From an uncultured Bacteroidales bacterium (GTDB lineage Bacteria > Bacteroidota > Bacteroidia > Bacteroidales > UBA932), in contig UQYV01000007.1 in assembly GCA_900545245.1 (NCBI GenBank), forward strand, positions 1 to 64,000: a stretch of DNA of 64,000 nucleotides, written 5' to 3'. Below, piece after piece: positions 7,537 through 17,200 of the stretch. Both the position numbers and the translations under genes were made by a program. The stretch's first letter is position 1; the number at the start of each line of letters is the position of its first letter. The notes beneath the pieces are model-generated. The model had not been told where the DNA came from and ran no database searches. It saw nothing but the letters and a program-made list of their open reading frames with translations.

Positions 7537-8499
7537 ATGAAAAGAATCGCATCTTTTTCACTACTCGCTCTTTTACTGCTTTCCTGCACTAAAGAGCCGT
7601 CTAAAGAAAAGGGGGAATTCACAGGGCCTGTCGCCACTTTGGATGCCACCAAAATCACCCAAACATCCGCCATTCTCAATGGCGAAGTAGACCCTTCTGA
7701 ACTCGTGCAAGGAGCGAAGATTGGATTTTTCTTGTCCACGAATGAGAATCCGTCACACGAGAACAGTTCAAGACAATTCAAGGTCAAACTCGACAAAGAC
7801 AGCAAGTTTTACTACGAAGTCAAAGGCTTGGAGTTTGGCACCCAGTATTTTTTCAAGGCTTTCATCAAGGCCGACGGCACATATCGCGAGGGAGATGTCA
7901 GGAGTTTCTCAACGCCTGATTTCAAATTTGCGGCAGTTGACCTGGGTCTGAGCGTAAAATGGGCAAACTGTAATGTTGGAGCCAACGCTCCGGAAGGTTA
8001 CGGAGATTTTTACGCTTTTGGAGAAACTGAGATAAAGGCAAAGTATGATAGATACAATTACAAATGGTATGACAAAGCCAGTGACAGTGTCTTGGAATAC
8101 AACTACTATAGTGGAGGTCAAGCTCTTAATGGATTGAAGAATCTCCTGCCGGAAGACGATGTTGCAAGTGTGAAATTCGGAGGGAAATGGCGCATACCAA
8201 GATATGAGGAATGGAAAGAACTCTTTGACAATTGTTCCAAGAAATGGACCGAGCGCAATGGTGTTATGGGCGCAGTTTTCACCGCAAGAAACGGCAATTC
8301 CATTTTCCTTCCGGCTTCAGGTTCAATGGAATATGGTAATGAAGTAGATGCACGAAATGTAGGTGGCGAATATTGGTCAGCTACAGTCCAAGGGGGATAT
8401 ATGGCTTTTACTGCCAGATTCGATGACGGTCCAATAGGCGGTGGTCTAAGTGATAGTGAACGCTACAACGGCTACTCCGTAAGACCAGTAACAGAATAA
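7537..8499 (+). CDS. FISUMP-type lipoprotein, first of four tandem copies
   Basis: The start at 7537 is chosen because it begins a clean lipoprotein signal peptide (MKRIASFSLLALLLLSC, Cys 17); an upstream in-frame ATG at 7456 would add 27 residues that do not look like one. The 320-residue protein has one fibronectin-III-like module at about 28-122 (VATLDATKITQTSAIL to YREGDVRSFST). The FISUMP module (named after Fibrobacter succinogenes major paralogues) follows at about 128-320, with AVDLGLSVKWA, YAFGET, KWRIPRYEEWKEL, NGNSIFLPASG and YSVRPVTE. It is probably a surface-anchored protein of unknown ligand. It leads a four-gene operon; the next gene starts 20 bases on. Confidence 0.8.
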   Translation: MKRIASFSLLALLLLSCTKEPSKEKGEFTGPVATLDATKITQTSAILNGEVDPSELVQGAKIGFFLSTNENPSHENSSRQFKVKLDKDSKFYYEVKGLEFGTQYFFKAFIKADGTYREGDVRSFSTPDFKFAAVDLGLSVKWANCNVGANAPEGYGDFYAFGETEIKAKYDRYNYKWYDKASDSVLEYNYYSGGQALNGLKNLLPEDDVASVKFGGKWRIPRYEEWKELFDNCSKKWTERNGVMGAVFTARNGNSIFLPASGSMEYGNEVDARNVGGEYWSATVQGGYMAFTARFDDGPIGGGLSDSERYNGYSVRPVTE

Positions 8500-8519
8500 G
8501 CAATTCTAATTTTGACAAT

Positions 8520-9485
8520 ATGAAAAAAATCACATTTATAACAATTGTCGCCTTACTGTCTTTTGCTTGTGCAAAAGATAAGATTGACCCGGAACAAAAC
8601 GGGAATGAACCAGTATCCGGATTGACAATCAAATATGTTACGTACAATTCCGCAGTCATTGAAGGATATGTAAACACAACGCCTTCTGTTCAGGGGACTG
8701 GGGCAGGGATTATCATTTCCACTTTTGCCAATCCTACGGCGCAGAACGGAACGATATACAGCAATTTCGAGCTTGATAAAGACAATAAATTCCACATAAA
8801 AGTCACAAACCTGACGGCAGACACGATGTACTATCTGAAATCGTTTACCACAGAAAACGGCAAACCTAGTTTCGGCAAAGTGAGAAATTTTGCCACAGAC
8901 ATCTTCGAGTTTAAGGCGGTGGACCTCGGATTGTCCGTCAAATGGTCAAATGTCAATCTCGGGGCCTCAGTTCCTGAAGAAACGGGACAATTCTACGCGT
9001 GGGGCGAGACCAGGAGTAAAGAGACATTCACTGACGAGAATTATAGGTTTTTTTACAATGGCACCAATAATATCACGAAATACAACAATACAATGTTATA
9101 TGCTTCTAACGAGCATAGCATAGACAATAAAACCGTTCTTGACCCTGAGGATGATGCAGCCACAATGGAACTTCGAGGCAGATGGCGCATTCCCACAGAA
9201 GAAGAGTGGAATGAACTTAAGAACAATTGTAAAGTTGAGCAGACTACTATCGGAAACGTGACTGGGGTGCTTTTTACAGGAAAAACAGGCAACAGCATTT
9301 TCATCCGCAATTACAATAAAGGGTCCTATTGCCCAGACGGCGCCATCAATGACAAATATTGGACAAGTTCCCTATCCGAAGATCTTCCTATTTATGCTAA
9401 ACATATAAGCATTGATGACCAAACTGTGAAGTCTTCGAACGCAACCCGTTTTTGGGGCTTTAACATCCGTCCTGTATCAGAATAA
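8520..9485 (+). CDS. FISUMP-type lipoprotein, second copy
   Basis: This 321-residue paralogue has a lipoprotein signal peptide with lipobox SFAC (Cys 17). One fibronectin-III-like module spans about 30-127 (SGLTIKYVTYNSAVIEGY to GKVRNFAT). The FISUMP module follows at about 130-321 (AVDLGLSVKWSNVNLGAS, FYAWGET, RWRIPTEEEWNEL, GNSIFI, YWTSSLS, WGFNIRPVSE). The module order equals that of the preceding gene, but the sequences have diverged considerably, so the duplication is not recent. It shares the operon, with 20 and 23 bases to its neighbours. The function is unknown; binding or structural display at the cell surface is inference from the anchor and domains. Confidence 0.8.
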   Translation: MKKITFITIVALLSFACAKDKIDPEQNGNEPVSGLTIKYVTYNSAVIEGYVNTTPSVQGTGAGIIISTFANPTAQNGTIYSNFELDKDNKFHIKVTNLTADTMYYLKSFTTENGKPSFGKVRNFATDIFEFKAVDLGLSVKWSNVNLGASVPEETGQFYAWGETRSKETFTDENYRFFYNGTNNITKYNNTMLYASNEHSIDNKTVLDPEDDAATMELRGRWRIPTEEEWNELKNNCKVEQTTIGNVTGVLFTGKTGNSIFIRNYNKGSYCPDGAINDKYWTSSLSEDLPIYAKHISIDDQTVKSSNATRFWGFNIRPVSE

Positions 9486-9508
9486 TCAACAACAGTAACT
9501 GACATTTT

Positions 9509-11086
9509 ATGAAACGAATTATATGTTTTTTAGCGACATCCCTTCTTCTCCTTTCTTGCGTTAAGGAGAAGATAGACATTCCGAAAACCGGTGATGGCCA
9601 GGTCTCTACATTGGAAGCGACAAAAATCACATTAAACTCTGCTGTTTTGTGGGGAAAACTGAATGCTCCTGAACTTGCAAATAATGCAGAATGGGGAGTT
9701 TTCGTATCAGTAGACAAAAATCCTACTGAAGAAAACGGGTATAAATTTCTCGCGAGCAACATTGACGACGATGACAGATTCTTCGTCGACGCCGACGGAC
9801 TGGACTTTGGAACAAAATACTATTATCAGGCTTTCATTAGTCTGAATGGCATCTGTAGGGTCAGCGAGATAAAAAGTTTTGTGACTGAAACCCACAAAGA
9901 ACCTGTTGTCAATCTCGGAGTAAGAGATTTAAAGGGGAAAAGTGCCACGTTATATGGCTACGCAAACCCGGTGCTTTTGTCAGCCGGTGCTGAGGTGGGA
10001 TTCATTGTTTCTACAGACAAAGAGCCCGCGCTGGGAAACGGTGAGAGAAAGGTCGCAATAGAGAGGGATTCAAATAGCCGTTTTTTCGTTTCTTTGTCGG
10101 GGTTAAGTGTTGGCTGCGAGTATTACTTCAGACCATATGCAAGAATCGGCAACACCATCCACTATGGCAAGATCGAGAGTTTTACCACAGCTGTCTTTGC
10201 AGAAGCAGTATACACTCTTTACGCAGAAGCGAGTTATCGTAGCGCAAGATTGATGGGAAAACTCAACCCTAAATCTATGCTTGCACAAATAGGAACACCG
10301 GGCTTTATCATATCAACACATCCACAACTCTCGAATGAGCAATATGGGAAAATATATTATGGCACAAAGGGCGATGATTACACTTTCTATGCCGACGTCC
10401 CGCTGGAAATAAATACAAAATATTATTTCGCAGCCTTTATAGAGACACAATACTCGAATTTTAAAGAGAAGAGTTTCTCAAAAATTGTCAAGGAGTTTAA
10501 TACAGTCGCTCCCGAAACGAAAGCCGTAGACCTTGGCCTTTCTGTCAACTGGCTCAGCCAGAACGTCTGGGCCAAATATCCCGAAGATTTCGGCGGATTT
10601 TACTCTTGGGGAGAGAAAACCACAAGCACCTATTGGTATTATCTCTGGTTTGACAAGCCGGAACCTGGCAAGATTCTTAAATATAATACTCAGTTTGAAT
10701 ATGGCCCGGTAGACAATAAGACTGTTTTGGACGCCGAAGATGATAAAGTCCGCCAGGGAAATAAGAAGTGGCGTATGCCGACAAAAGAAGAATGGCTGGA
10801 ATTGAACCAAAAATGCAGTTGGGAATGGACTTCGCTAAACGGGGTGAACGGAATGCTTGTCAAAGGAAGAAATGGTAACAGCATCTTCCTGCCGGCAGGC
10901 GGATTCAAACAAAAGGATGAGCACGCACAAGAGAATGATACAGGATACTACTGGACATCTACCCTCGATGAAGCCAAACCAACTGACGCTTGGACTGGGA
11001 TTGTCGGTAATGGTTACAGCGATGCTTCCATCTTGGGACGTCTTCGCTCCCGGGGCCACCTGCTCAGAGGCGTCGAAGACAAATAA
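9509..11086 (+). CDS. FISUMP-type lipoprotein, third copy, three FN3-like modules
   Basis: The 525-residue protein has the lipobox LLSC (Cys 17) and then three successive fibronectin-III-like modules: about 31-128 (STLEATKITLNSAVLWG), 131-226 (VNLGVRDLKGKSATLYG) and 228-334 (VYTLYAEASYRSARLMG). One FISUMP module follows from about 338 to the end (AVDLGLSVNWLSQNVWA, FYSWGEKT, KWRMPTKEEWLEL, GNSIFLPAGG). The first two paralogues have only one FN3-like module, so the stalk length differs between copies. The last residues (LRSRGHLLRGVEDK) depart from the RPV ending of its sisters, suggesting slight C-terminal change. Operon member; a 68-base gap precedes the fourth copy. Confidence 0.8.
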   Translation: MKRIICFLATSLLLLSCVKEKIDIPKTGDGQVSTLEATKITLNSAVLWGKLNAPELANNAEWGVFVSVDKNPTEENGYKFLASNIDDDDRFFVDADGLDFGTKYYYQAFISLNGICRVSEIKSFVTETHKEPVVNLGVRDLKGKSATLYGYANPVLLSAGAEVGFIVSTDKEPALGNGERKVAIERDSNSRFFVSLSGLSVGCEYYFRPYARIGNTIHYGKIESFTTAVFAEAVYTLYAEASYRSARLMGKLNPKSMLAQIGTPGFIISTHPQLSNEQYGKIYYGTKGDDYTFYADVPLEINTKYYFAAFIETQYSNFKEKSFSKIVKEFNTVAPETKAVDLGLSVNWLSQNVWAKYPEDFGGFYSWGEKTTSTYWYYLWFDKPEPGKILKYNTQFEYGPVDNKTVLDAEDDKVRQGNKKWRMPTKEEWLELNQKCSWEWTSLNGVNGMLVKGRNGNSIFLPAGGFKQKDEHAQENDTGYYWTSTLDEAKPTDAWTGIVGNGYSDASILGRLRSRGHLLRGVEDK

Positions 11087-11154
11087 ATTGCAATTGGACC
11101 AAATTCAATTAAGAAAAAAGCATCCACGAGGTGCAAAAAAACGTAAGAATATTT

Positions 11155-12789
11155 ATGAAAAGAATCATATTCATTATAACGGCTTCAATTATGCTCTTTT
11201 CCTGCGAGAAAGAGAAAACGACTCCTCCACAGGCAGAAGGGGAGCAGGCAGAAGCAATCGTCGCATTGAATGCGAATGAGATAACCAGACATTCAGCCAA
11301 ACTTTGGGGACAAATAGACCCTTCCGAACTGCTTCGAGGGGAGGAATTCGGCATTCTGCTTTCCACAAAAAAGAAAGCTTCAGAGACCGATTTCATCAGA
11401 TATGTTATTGATGATTTGGACGCGGAAAACAGGTTTCACGTCGTGGCGGAAGACCTTGAATTTGGCACGACATACTACTATAGAGCGTTTTATACAAAAA
11501 AAGGAAATGAAAAGTACAGTGAAACATTGAGTTTCAAGACCGCCTCTTACGACGAAGATGTCGTCACATTAGAGCCGGAACACATCACATTGGATTATGC
11601 CATCCTACGCGGCTATGTCAACCCCTCCTTTGTCGGACAGGGGATGGAATTCGGAGTGATTATTTCCACCAGTGAAAACCCATCTCTGACAAATGGAAAG
11701 TTATATGTCGGTAAAGAACTTAACGACAGGTATATCTTCTCCGTAAAAGCAGATAATCTCGAGATGGGCAAAAAGTTCTACTACCGTGCATTCATCAACC
11801 AAAACAATAGATACAGTTTCGGAGAAGTCAAGACTTTTGCTCCGAGAGATTTATTGGAAACCGAAACAATAATTAGCCATAAGATAAACCAAAGTCAAAA
11901 GACGGTTGAGATTATGGCATATGTCAGTCCTTCAGAAATGCAACCTGGCGTACAGTTCGGCTTTGAGCTTAGCGGGAGAAACAAATATGGTTTTTATTTG
12001 GAAAAAGAGAAATTCTACGCTACAGATGTAAATGCTGACGAGTGCAGTTTTTCATTGACTCTCAAAGATCTGAAAGCAAATGCAACGTACACTTATAGGG
12101 CTTTTCTCAAGAGTAAAGACGGGACATTAGTCTACCTTGGTTGGTTTACAGATTTTACAACCACTTGGGATTTTAGCATTATAGCAGTAGATCTTGGACT
12201 TTCCGTGTATTGGGCAAATGCAAATGTAGGAGCTGTTGATGAAAGCGATTGGGGCAATTTTTATGCTTGGGGTGAGACTGAACCAAAGAGCAATTATGGT
12301 TGGTACAACTATAAATATGCAAAATATGACGATAAGCATCTCACAAAATACAATTACTCGGCAGAGTATGGGGTAGTAGACAACAATAAATCTCTTGATA
12401 GCAAAGATGACGTCACCAAGACCATGTACGGAAAACTTCTCATTCCAATTATACCAAACAAGCAACAATGGGAAGAACTGTTTAAAATGTGCTCAAAAGA
12501 ATGGGTCAGTCAAGATGGTGTCAATGGTATGCGTTTCACCGGTCCAAATGGTAACAGCATTTTCATTCCCGCGAGCGGTATGATGTATGAAGAGCAAAAA
12601 ATGCATCACGATAGAGGATTTTATTGGGCACGTGAATTAAGCACGACGCGTCCATCTCTGGCCAGAACAGCTGAAATTGGAAGAGATGAAGAACTTGATT
12701 TATATGCCAGGACCTCCGGATATGAACGCGCGATGGGGCTATCTGTTCGTGCGGTATACTTCTTGCGCCCATCAAAACCTATAAAATAA
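11155..12789 (+). CDS. FISUMP-type lipoprotein, fourth copy, three FN3-like modules
   Basis: The start at 11155 gives a proper lipoprotein signal (MKRIIFIITASIMLFSC, Cys 17); eight residues of an upstream GTG extension are not needed. The 544-residue product has three fibronectin-III-like modules (about 34-132, 135-230 and 234-343) and a C-terminal FISUMP module from about 346 (IIAVDLGLSVYWANANVGA, FYAWGET, NSIFIPASG, FYWARELS, GLSVRAVYF). It closes the operon; a perfect hairpin lies 33 bases after its stop codon. It is low in GC compared with the utilisation locus downstream, as are the other three copies, which hints at a separate origin. Confidence 0.8.
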   Translation: MKRIIFIITASIMLFSCEKEKTTPPQAEGEQAEAIVALNANEITRHSAKLWGQIDPSELLRGEEFGILLSTKKKASETDFIRYVIDDLDAENRFHVVAEDLEFGTTYYYRAFYTKKGNEKYSETLSFKTASYDEDVVTLEPEHITLDYAILRGYVNPSFVGQGMEFGVIISTSENPSLTNGKLYVGKELNDRYIFSVKADNLEMGKKFYYRAFINQNNRYSFGEVKTFAPRDLLETETIISHKINQSQKTVEIMAYVSPSEMQPGVQFGFELSGRNKYGFYLEKEKFYATDVNADECSFSLTLKDLKANATYTYRAFLKSKDGTLVYLGWFTDFTTTWDFSIIAVDLGLSVYWANANVGAVDESDWGNFYAWGETEPKSNYGWYNYKYAKYDDKHLTKYNYSAEYGVVDNNKSLDSKDDVTKTMYGKLLIPIIPNKQQWEELFKMCSKEWVSQDGVNGMRFTGPNGNSIFIPASGMMYEEQKMHHDRGFYWARELSTTRPSLARTAEIGRDEELDLYARTSGYERAMGLSVRAVYFLRPSKPIK

Positions 12790-12822
12790 CAGTTAAAACA
12801 AACTATATCAACCCTCAATTGT

Positions 12823-12872
12823 TTCGGCCGGTTTTTGACAGTTTTCATAGCTTCTGTCAAAAACCGGCCGAA
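12823..12872. terminator. perfect 18-bp hairpin after the FISUMP operon
   Basis: The arms ttcggccggtttttgaca (12823-12840) and tgtcaaaaaccggccgaa (12855-12872) are exact reverse complements with a 14-base loop. No T-run follows on either strand, though each arm holds a T/A run. It lies between the end of the FISUMP operon and the converging ATPase relic, so it may stop transcription from both sides. Confidence 0.65.
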
Positions 12873-12939
12873 CTTAGATTGTTGTTCGCAGCGCCCATCA
12901 CAATTGCACTGCGGTCAAAGACCCTCACTGACTTTTCCC

Positions 12940-13105
12940 GATTTCTGTTGCTTGATGGGTTGTTTTGTAAAATGCAAGTTTGTGAGGATGCCGGCATCGT
13001 TCAGATAAAGTTTGATGAGACTCTTTTTCTGAGAATCCTTCAACGGGAAGCGCGGATTGGATTCAGATAGTTATGTATATCTTCTTGTATCTTTCTTTTA
13101 AGCAT
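12940..13105 (-). pseudogene. collapsed relic of an AAA/DUF4143-type ATPase gene
   Basis: The minus strand starts at the ATG 13103-13105 with MLKRKIQEDIHNYLN, the usual opening of DUF4143-type AAA ATPases. After a frame break it continues with SESNPRFPLKDSQKK and SLIKLYLNDAGILTNL, which resembles the conserved C-terminal segment (KLYLxDxGLLT) of the same family. The whole central part with the P-loop is missing, so an internal deletion of roughly a kilobase is likely. It lies just downstream of the thiL-like gene on the same strand. The rest of 12790-13187 holds the hairpin and the tandem repeats. Confidence 0.65.
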
Positions 13106-13106
13106 A

Positions 13107-13190
13107 ATGACTTTTTTCTGAAATTCACTATGCAAAAATATGACTTTTTCTGAAAAATCGCCATATAAAAATATGACTTTTTCCGAATTA
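13107..13190. repeat. 33-bp tandem repeat (2.5 copies) ahead of the ATPase relic
   Basis: Units start at 13107, 13140 and 13173, each beginning atgactttttc or nearly so and ending in an a-rich stretch before the next. On the minus strand they give three gaaaaagtcat motifs just upstream of the relic's ATG. A diverged single equivalent (tgaaaaatatgactta) lies by the thiL relic near 2900-2915. Confidence 0.7.
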
Positions 13191-14204
13191 TAGCTCTTCC
13201 TTAGGCCAGCCTTGGGCGTGGATGGGGAGTTCGACGCCGTCGGGAGTGACTATGACGGAGCCGACTTCCGGTTTGGCGAGGTGACCTATGATGTCGAAGG
13301 TCTGGAAATCGTGGCGGAATTTGTCGTGCTTCCCGATTGGAATGGTGAAGAGAAGGCGGCAGTCATCACCTCCGTTGAGAGCGGCAGCAAGCGGATCTAT
13401 TTCAAGTTCCTTGCTCAGATCGATGGAATTGCCCATAAAAGGCACTCTCTCGGCGTAAATCTTCGCACCGAGACCGGCATCCCGGACGAGGCACTTGACA
13501 GCGTCAGCGAGGCCGCGGGTGACGAAATAGCCGAAACTTGGCACAATCTCCGAGTCTTCGAGAAGTTTGAGTATGTTCGGCGAGAGGGACGGCTTGAGGT
13601 ATTCGCCGACGAAATCCTTGTACTTGTCAAGCTGCGGCTGCTCGTGGTCGTCCTTCGTCTTGTCAAACTTGCGCTTTTCGCGTTCCAACACGCTCAAGCC
13701 GAGGTAGGCTCCTCCGAGGCTGCCCGAAACGCAGAGCAGGTCCATGCTCTTTGCGGGAGCACGACGCTTCGCCGTGAGCAGCGACGTCTCTCCACAGGCA
13801 CTTAAACTGATGCTGAGGCCCACCATCGACGGCACCACCTCAAGGCTCAGCTTTTCGTAGCCGTGTTCTTTGGCGCAGGCGACAATCCCGCTCCAGAGTT
13901 CCTTAATGTGGCTGAAGTCCAGTTTGGCCGGCACTCCTATGACAACGGCGAGAGTGCGCGGGGTGGACAGCTCCGCATAGAGCTCGCCGGTCACCATGGT
14001 CACGCATTTGTGACCGAGGTGCTTGAGTGGGAAATAGACAAGGTCGAAATCCGTTCCCTCAATGAAACAACGGCTCTTCTGGGTGGCATACGCCTGCCCC
14101 TTAGTTTCGAACCATGTACTCTCGAACGGCTTGTAGCCCGTTCCGTCAAAAAGCCTTGCAACCGCCTCCACTCTTCCGAGGCTCGCGAATCTTTCCTCTA
14201 CCAT
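13188..14204 (-). CDS. ThiL-like (AIR synthase-related) protein lacking catalytic acidic residues
   Basis: The 338-residue protein aligns over its length with Bacteroidetes thiamine-monophosphate kinase: EGTDFDLVYFPLKHLGHK, RTLAVVIGV, LLCVSGSLGGAYLGLSVLEREK, a LKPSLSP segment, ALNGGDDCRLLFTIPIGKHDK and IIGHLAKPEVG. The residues that bind ATP and magnesium in ThiL are replaced. No GIGDDAA is present; TTDLLMEG is TQKSRCFIEG; SDIYAM is GELYAE; GGDTT is LEVVPS; SDGL is TRGL. It is therefore unlikely to be an active kinase and may have a binding or structural role. It starts 12 bases after dnaE, so it is cotranscribed with it. Its 3' end is duplicated at 2923-3031. Confidence 0.75.
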   Translation of the reverse strand: MVEERFASLGRVEAVARLFDGTGYKPFESTWFETKGQAYATQKSRCFIEGTDFDLVYFPLKHLGHKCVTMVTGELYAELSTPRTLAVVIGVPAKLDFSHIKELWSGIVACAKEHGYEKLSLEVVPSMVGLSISLSACGETSLLTAKRRAPAKSMDLLCVSGSLGGAYLGLSVLEREKRKFDKTKDDHEQPQLDKYKDFVGEYLKPSLSPNILKLLEDSEIVPSFGYFVTRGLADAVKCLVRDAGLGAKIYAERVPFMGNSIDLSKELEIDPLAAALNGGDDCRLLFTIPIGKHDKFRHDFQTFDIIGHLAKPEVGSVIVTPDGVELPIHAQGWPKEEL

Positions 14205-14216
14205 CTTATATATTAT

Positions 14217-17200
14217 TTATCTTTTTTTCTCGACGTCGTAACTTAGTCCCATCGCTTCAAGCGTCGACACAAAATCGTTGTTCACACCGACAGTGAATTT
14301 CCGGGAAGCGAACTCAATGTTCCACTTGTGCACGGGGTCGTAGAGCTTCATCGAGAGCGGGATAGGCCCCTTGTTGTCCTTGATGAGCTGCACAAGCCTC
14401 TCGCGGAACTCCGGTGTGAGCTGCGGCGTGGAGAGCTGGATGGTGAAGTTCTTGACCTTCTCCTCCGCCACATTGCCCAGAAGCACAATCCTGTTCACTC
14501 TGAACCCGTAAGGAATCTTCTGTTGAGGCTGTGCGGACGCTCCCTCGGCCGGTTTCTGGTAGAATCGCGGTTTAATCTCGCCGTCAATCCAGATAGCGTT
14601 GTGCGGCAGGAGATAGGCCATGAACGCCTCGTGGTCCTTGCCGAAGAGAGCCAGCTCGAAACTGCCCTCATAGTCCTCAATTTTCGTCTTCGAATAGGCC
14701 CTGCCTGTTTTGGTGTTGAAAGTTCCGGTTTCAGTGATGAGCCCCGCCACGCAGACCTTTTCCCCGGCCTGACGATCCGTACACTCGTTAATCCGCGCGT
14801 CAAGCTGCCCGAGCGAACAGCCTACAAAATTGTCGAGTTCAAAGCGGTATTTGTCAAGCGGGTGTGCCGAAAGATACATTCCTACGAGTTCCTTTTCCTT
14901 CTGAAGGAATATCATATCGTCCACCTCATTCAAAACATCCGGGACATCCGGTCGCGTCGGTTTCATTTCCTCCACCTCACCGAAAAGCGAGATCGCCGAA
15001 CTCTCGGCATCCTGACGGAAAAGCTCACCATAGCGGATGAGAGCGTCAAGAAAGGTGTCGCCACTTGGACACGGGGTGAAGAACTGCTGCTTGGATATGT
15101 GGAAACTCTCGAATGCCCCGGAATAAATCAGGGACTCCATAGACTTGCGGTTTACGACGCCGGACATCCTTTCGATGAAGTCATATATATCTGCGAACTG
15201 TCCGTTCCGTGTTCTTTCACTGATGATGGCCTGCACGATGTTGGAGCCGAAGCCCTTGATGCCTCCGAGGCCGAAGCGGACGTGTCCCTCAGTGTTGACG
15301 GAGAATGCGGAGTGTGACTCGTTGATGTCCGGATTGAGAACCTTGATGCCGCCCTTCTTGCAGTCATCCATGATTTTCTTGATCTCGTCCATCTTCGAGA
15401 GGTTGTTGCTCAAGTTAGCCGCCTGGAACTCGGCAGGATAGTGAGCCTTGAGCCAGCCCGTCTGGTAACTGACCCAGGCGTAGCAGGTGGCGTGGGACTT
15501 GTTGAAGGCGTACTGCGCGAACTTCTCCCAGTCCTTCCAGATTTTGTCGAGAGTCTTTTCCGGGTGACCGTTCTTCATCCCGCCCGTCATGAACTTTTCT
15601 TTCAGGGAGTTAAGGATGTCAATCTGCTTCTTTCCCATAGCCTTTCGCAGTTTGTCGGCCTCACCTTTGGTGAAGTTCGCCAGTTTCTGAGAAAGAAGCA
15701 TGACCTGCTCCTGATAGACCGTGACTCCGTAGGTATCCTTGAGGAACTCCTCCATCTCAGGAAGGTCATATTCCACGGCCTCCTGCCCCTGCTTTCGGGC
15801 GACGAATGACGGAATGTAGTCCATAGGGCCCGGTCGATAAAGGGCATTCATCGCAATCAAGTCCTCGAATCTTGTCGGCTGGAGCAGCTGGAGCCACTTC
15901 ATCATTCCCGGAGACTCGAACTGGAACACGCTCGTGGTGTCGCCGCGTCCGTAGAGTTCGTAGGTCATCTTATCATCGATGGGGATGGCTTCTATGTCTA
16001 TATCAACACCATATCTTTCCTTTATGAGGTCGAGACAGGTGTGTATGATGGTCAGCGTGTTGAGCCCTAGGAAGTCCATCTTGAGCATGCCGACGTCCTC
16101 GATGTAATGTCCGTCATACTGCGATGTCCAGAATTCCTTTTTCTTTCCGTTCTCGTCAACTATTTCCTTGTCCTCCGAAAGGCAGATGGGGATATAGTCC
16201 ATCAGGTTCCCGCGTCCGATGATAGTCGCGCAGGCGTGGACTCCCACCTGACGGATGCAGCCTTCGAGCTGAAGAGCGTAGTTCAGCACCTCCTTAGTCA
16301 GTTCTGTGCCGTTTTTCAGTTCTTCCTGAAGTTCCGGAACCAGCCTGTAGCAGTTCTTGAGGGTAATTTTCGCATTCGCCTCTTCCTTGCCGACCTGATA
16401 GTGCTTCTCGACGAACATCTTCTGTCCCGGATTGTCCGGATCATCGACCTCCACCTTCTTCACGACCTCGCTGAATCCCTTTTTCAATTCGTCGAGCTTT
16501 GGGTTGAATGGATATTCCTTCTCTACCATTTCGCTCAGACGGTCGGGAATCATCTTTGTGAGCCGGTTGGAATCATCGATGCTCATGCGGCTGATTCGCG
16601 CCACGTCCTTGATTGCCGACTTTGCCGCCATCGTTCCGAAGGTGATGACACGCGAGACGTGGTCAAGACCGTAATGGTCCTCTACATATTTATGCGCGGC
16701 TCCGAGGTCTTCGAAGTCCACGTCAATATCCGGCATGCTGATACGGTCCGGATTGAGGAAACGCTCGAACAGGAGCTGGTACTTGATAGGGTCGAGGTTC
16801 GTAATCCAGAGGCAGTAGGCGACCACCGAACCGGCGGCCGAGCCACGTCCGGGGCCCACCATCGAACCCATCGCGCGGGCGGCAGCAATATAGTCCTGAA
16901 CGATGAGGAAGTAGTCCGGGAAACCCATGCGGCAGATTGTCTTGAGCTCGAAATCGATTCGCTCGCTCTGCTCCTCTGTGAAGGTCTCCCCGTAGCGGAT
17001 GTGCGCGCCCTTGTAGGTCAGATGGCAGAGATACGCCACCGAGCGGCAGAACTCCTCCCCCCGGTCTGTGCCGTCCTTGTCGCAGCGTCCTACGTCAATC
17101 ACGTCCTTATACTTCTCCAACTGATTGTCTATGTCCGCAAGAAAGTCCTCCGGCAGATCGAACTTAGGCAGCACGTGACCCCTGTCAATCTTGTAGCTCT

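Noticed and set aside
12823..12872. Perfect hairpin as part of a CRISPR or integron site
   Set aside because: It occurs once, with no spacers, repeats array, cas gene or integrase nearby; a transcription stop is simpler. No CRISPR array was seen anywhere in the window.
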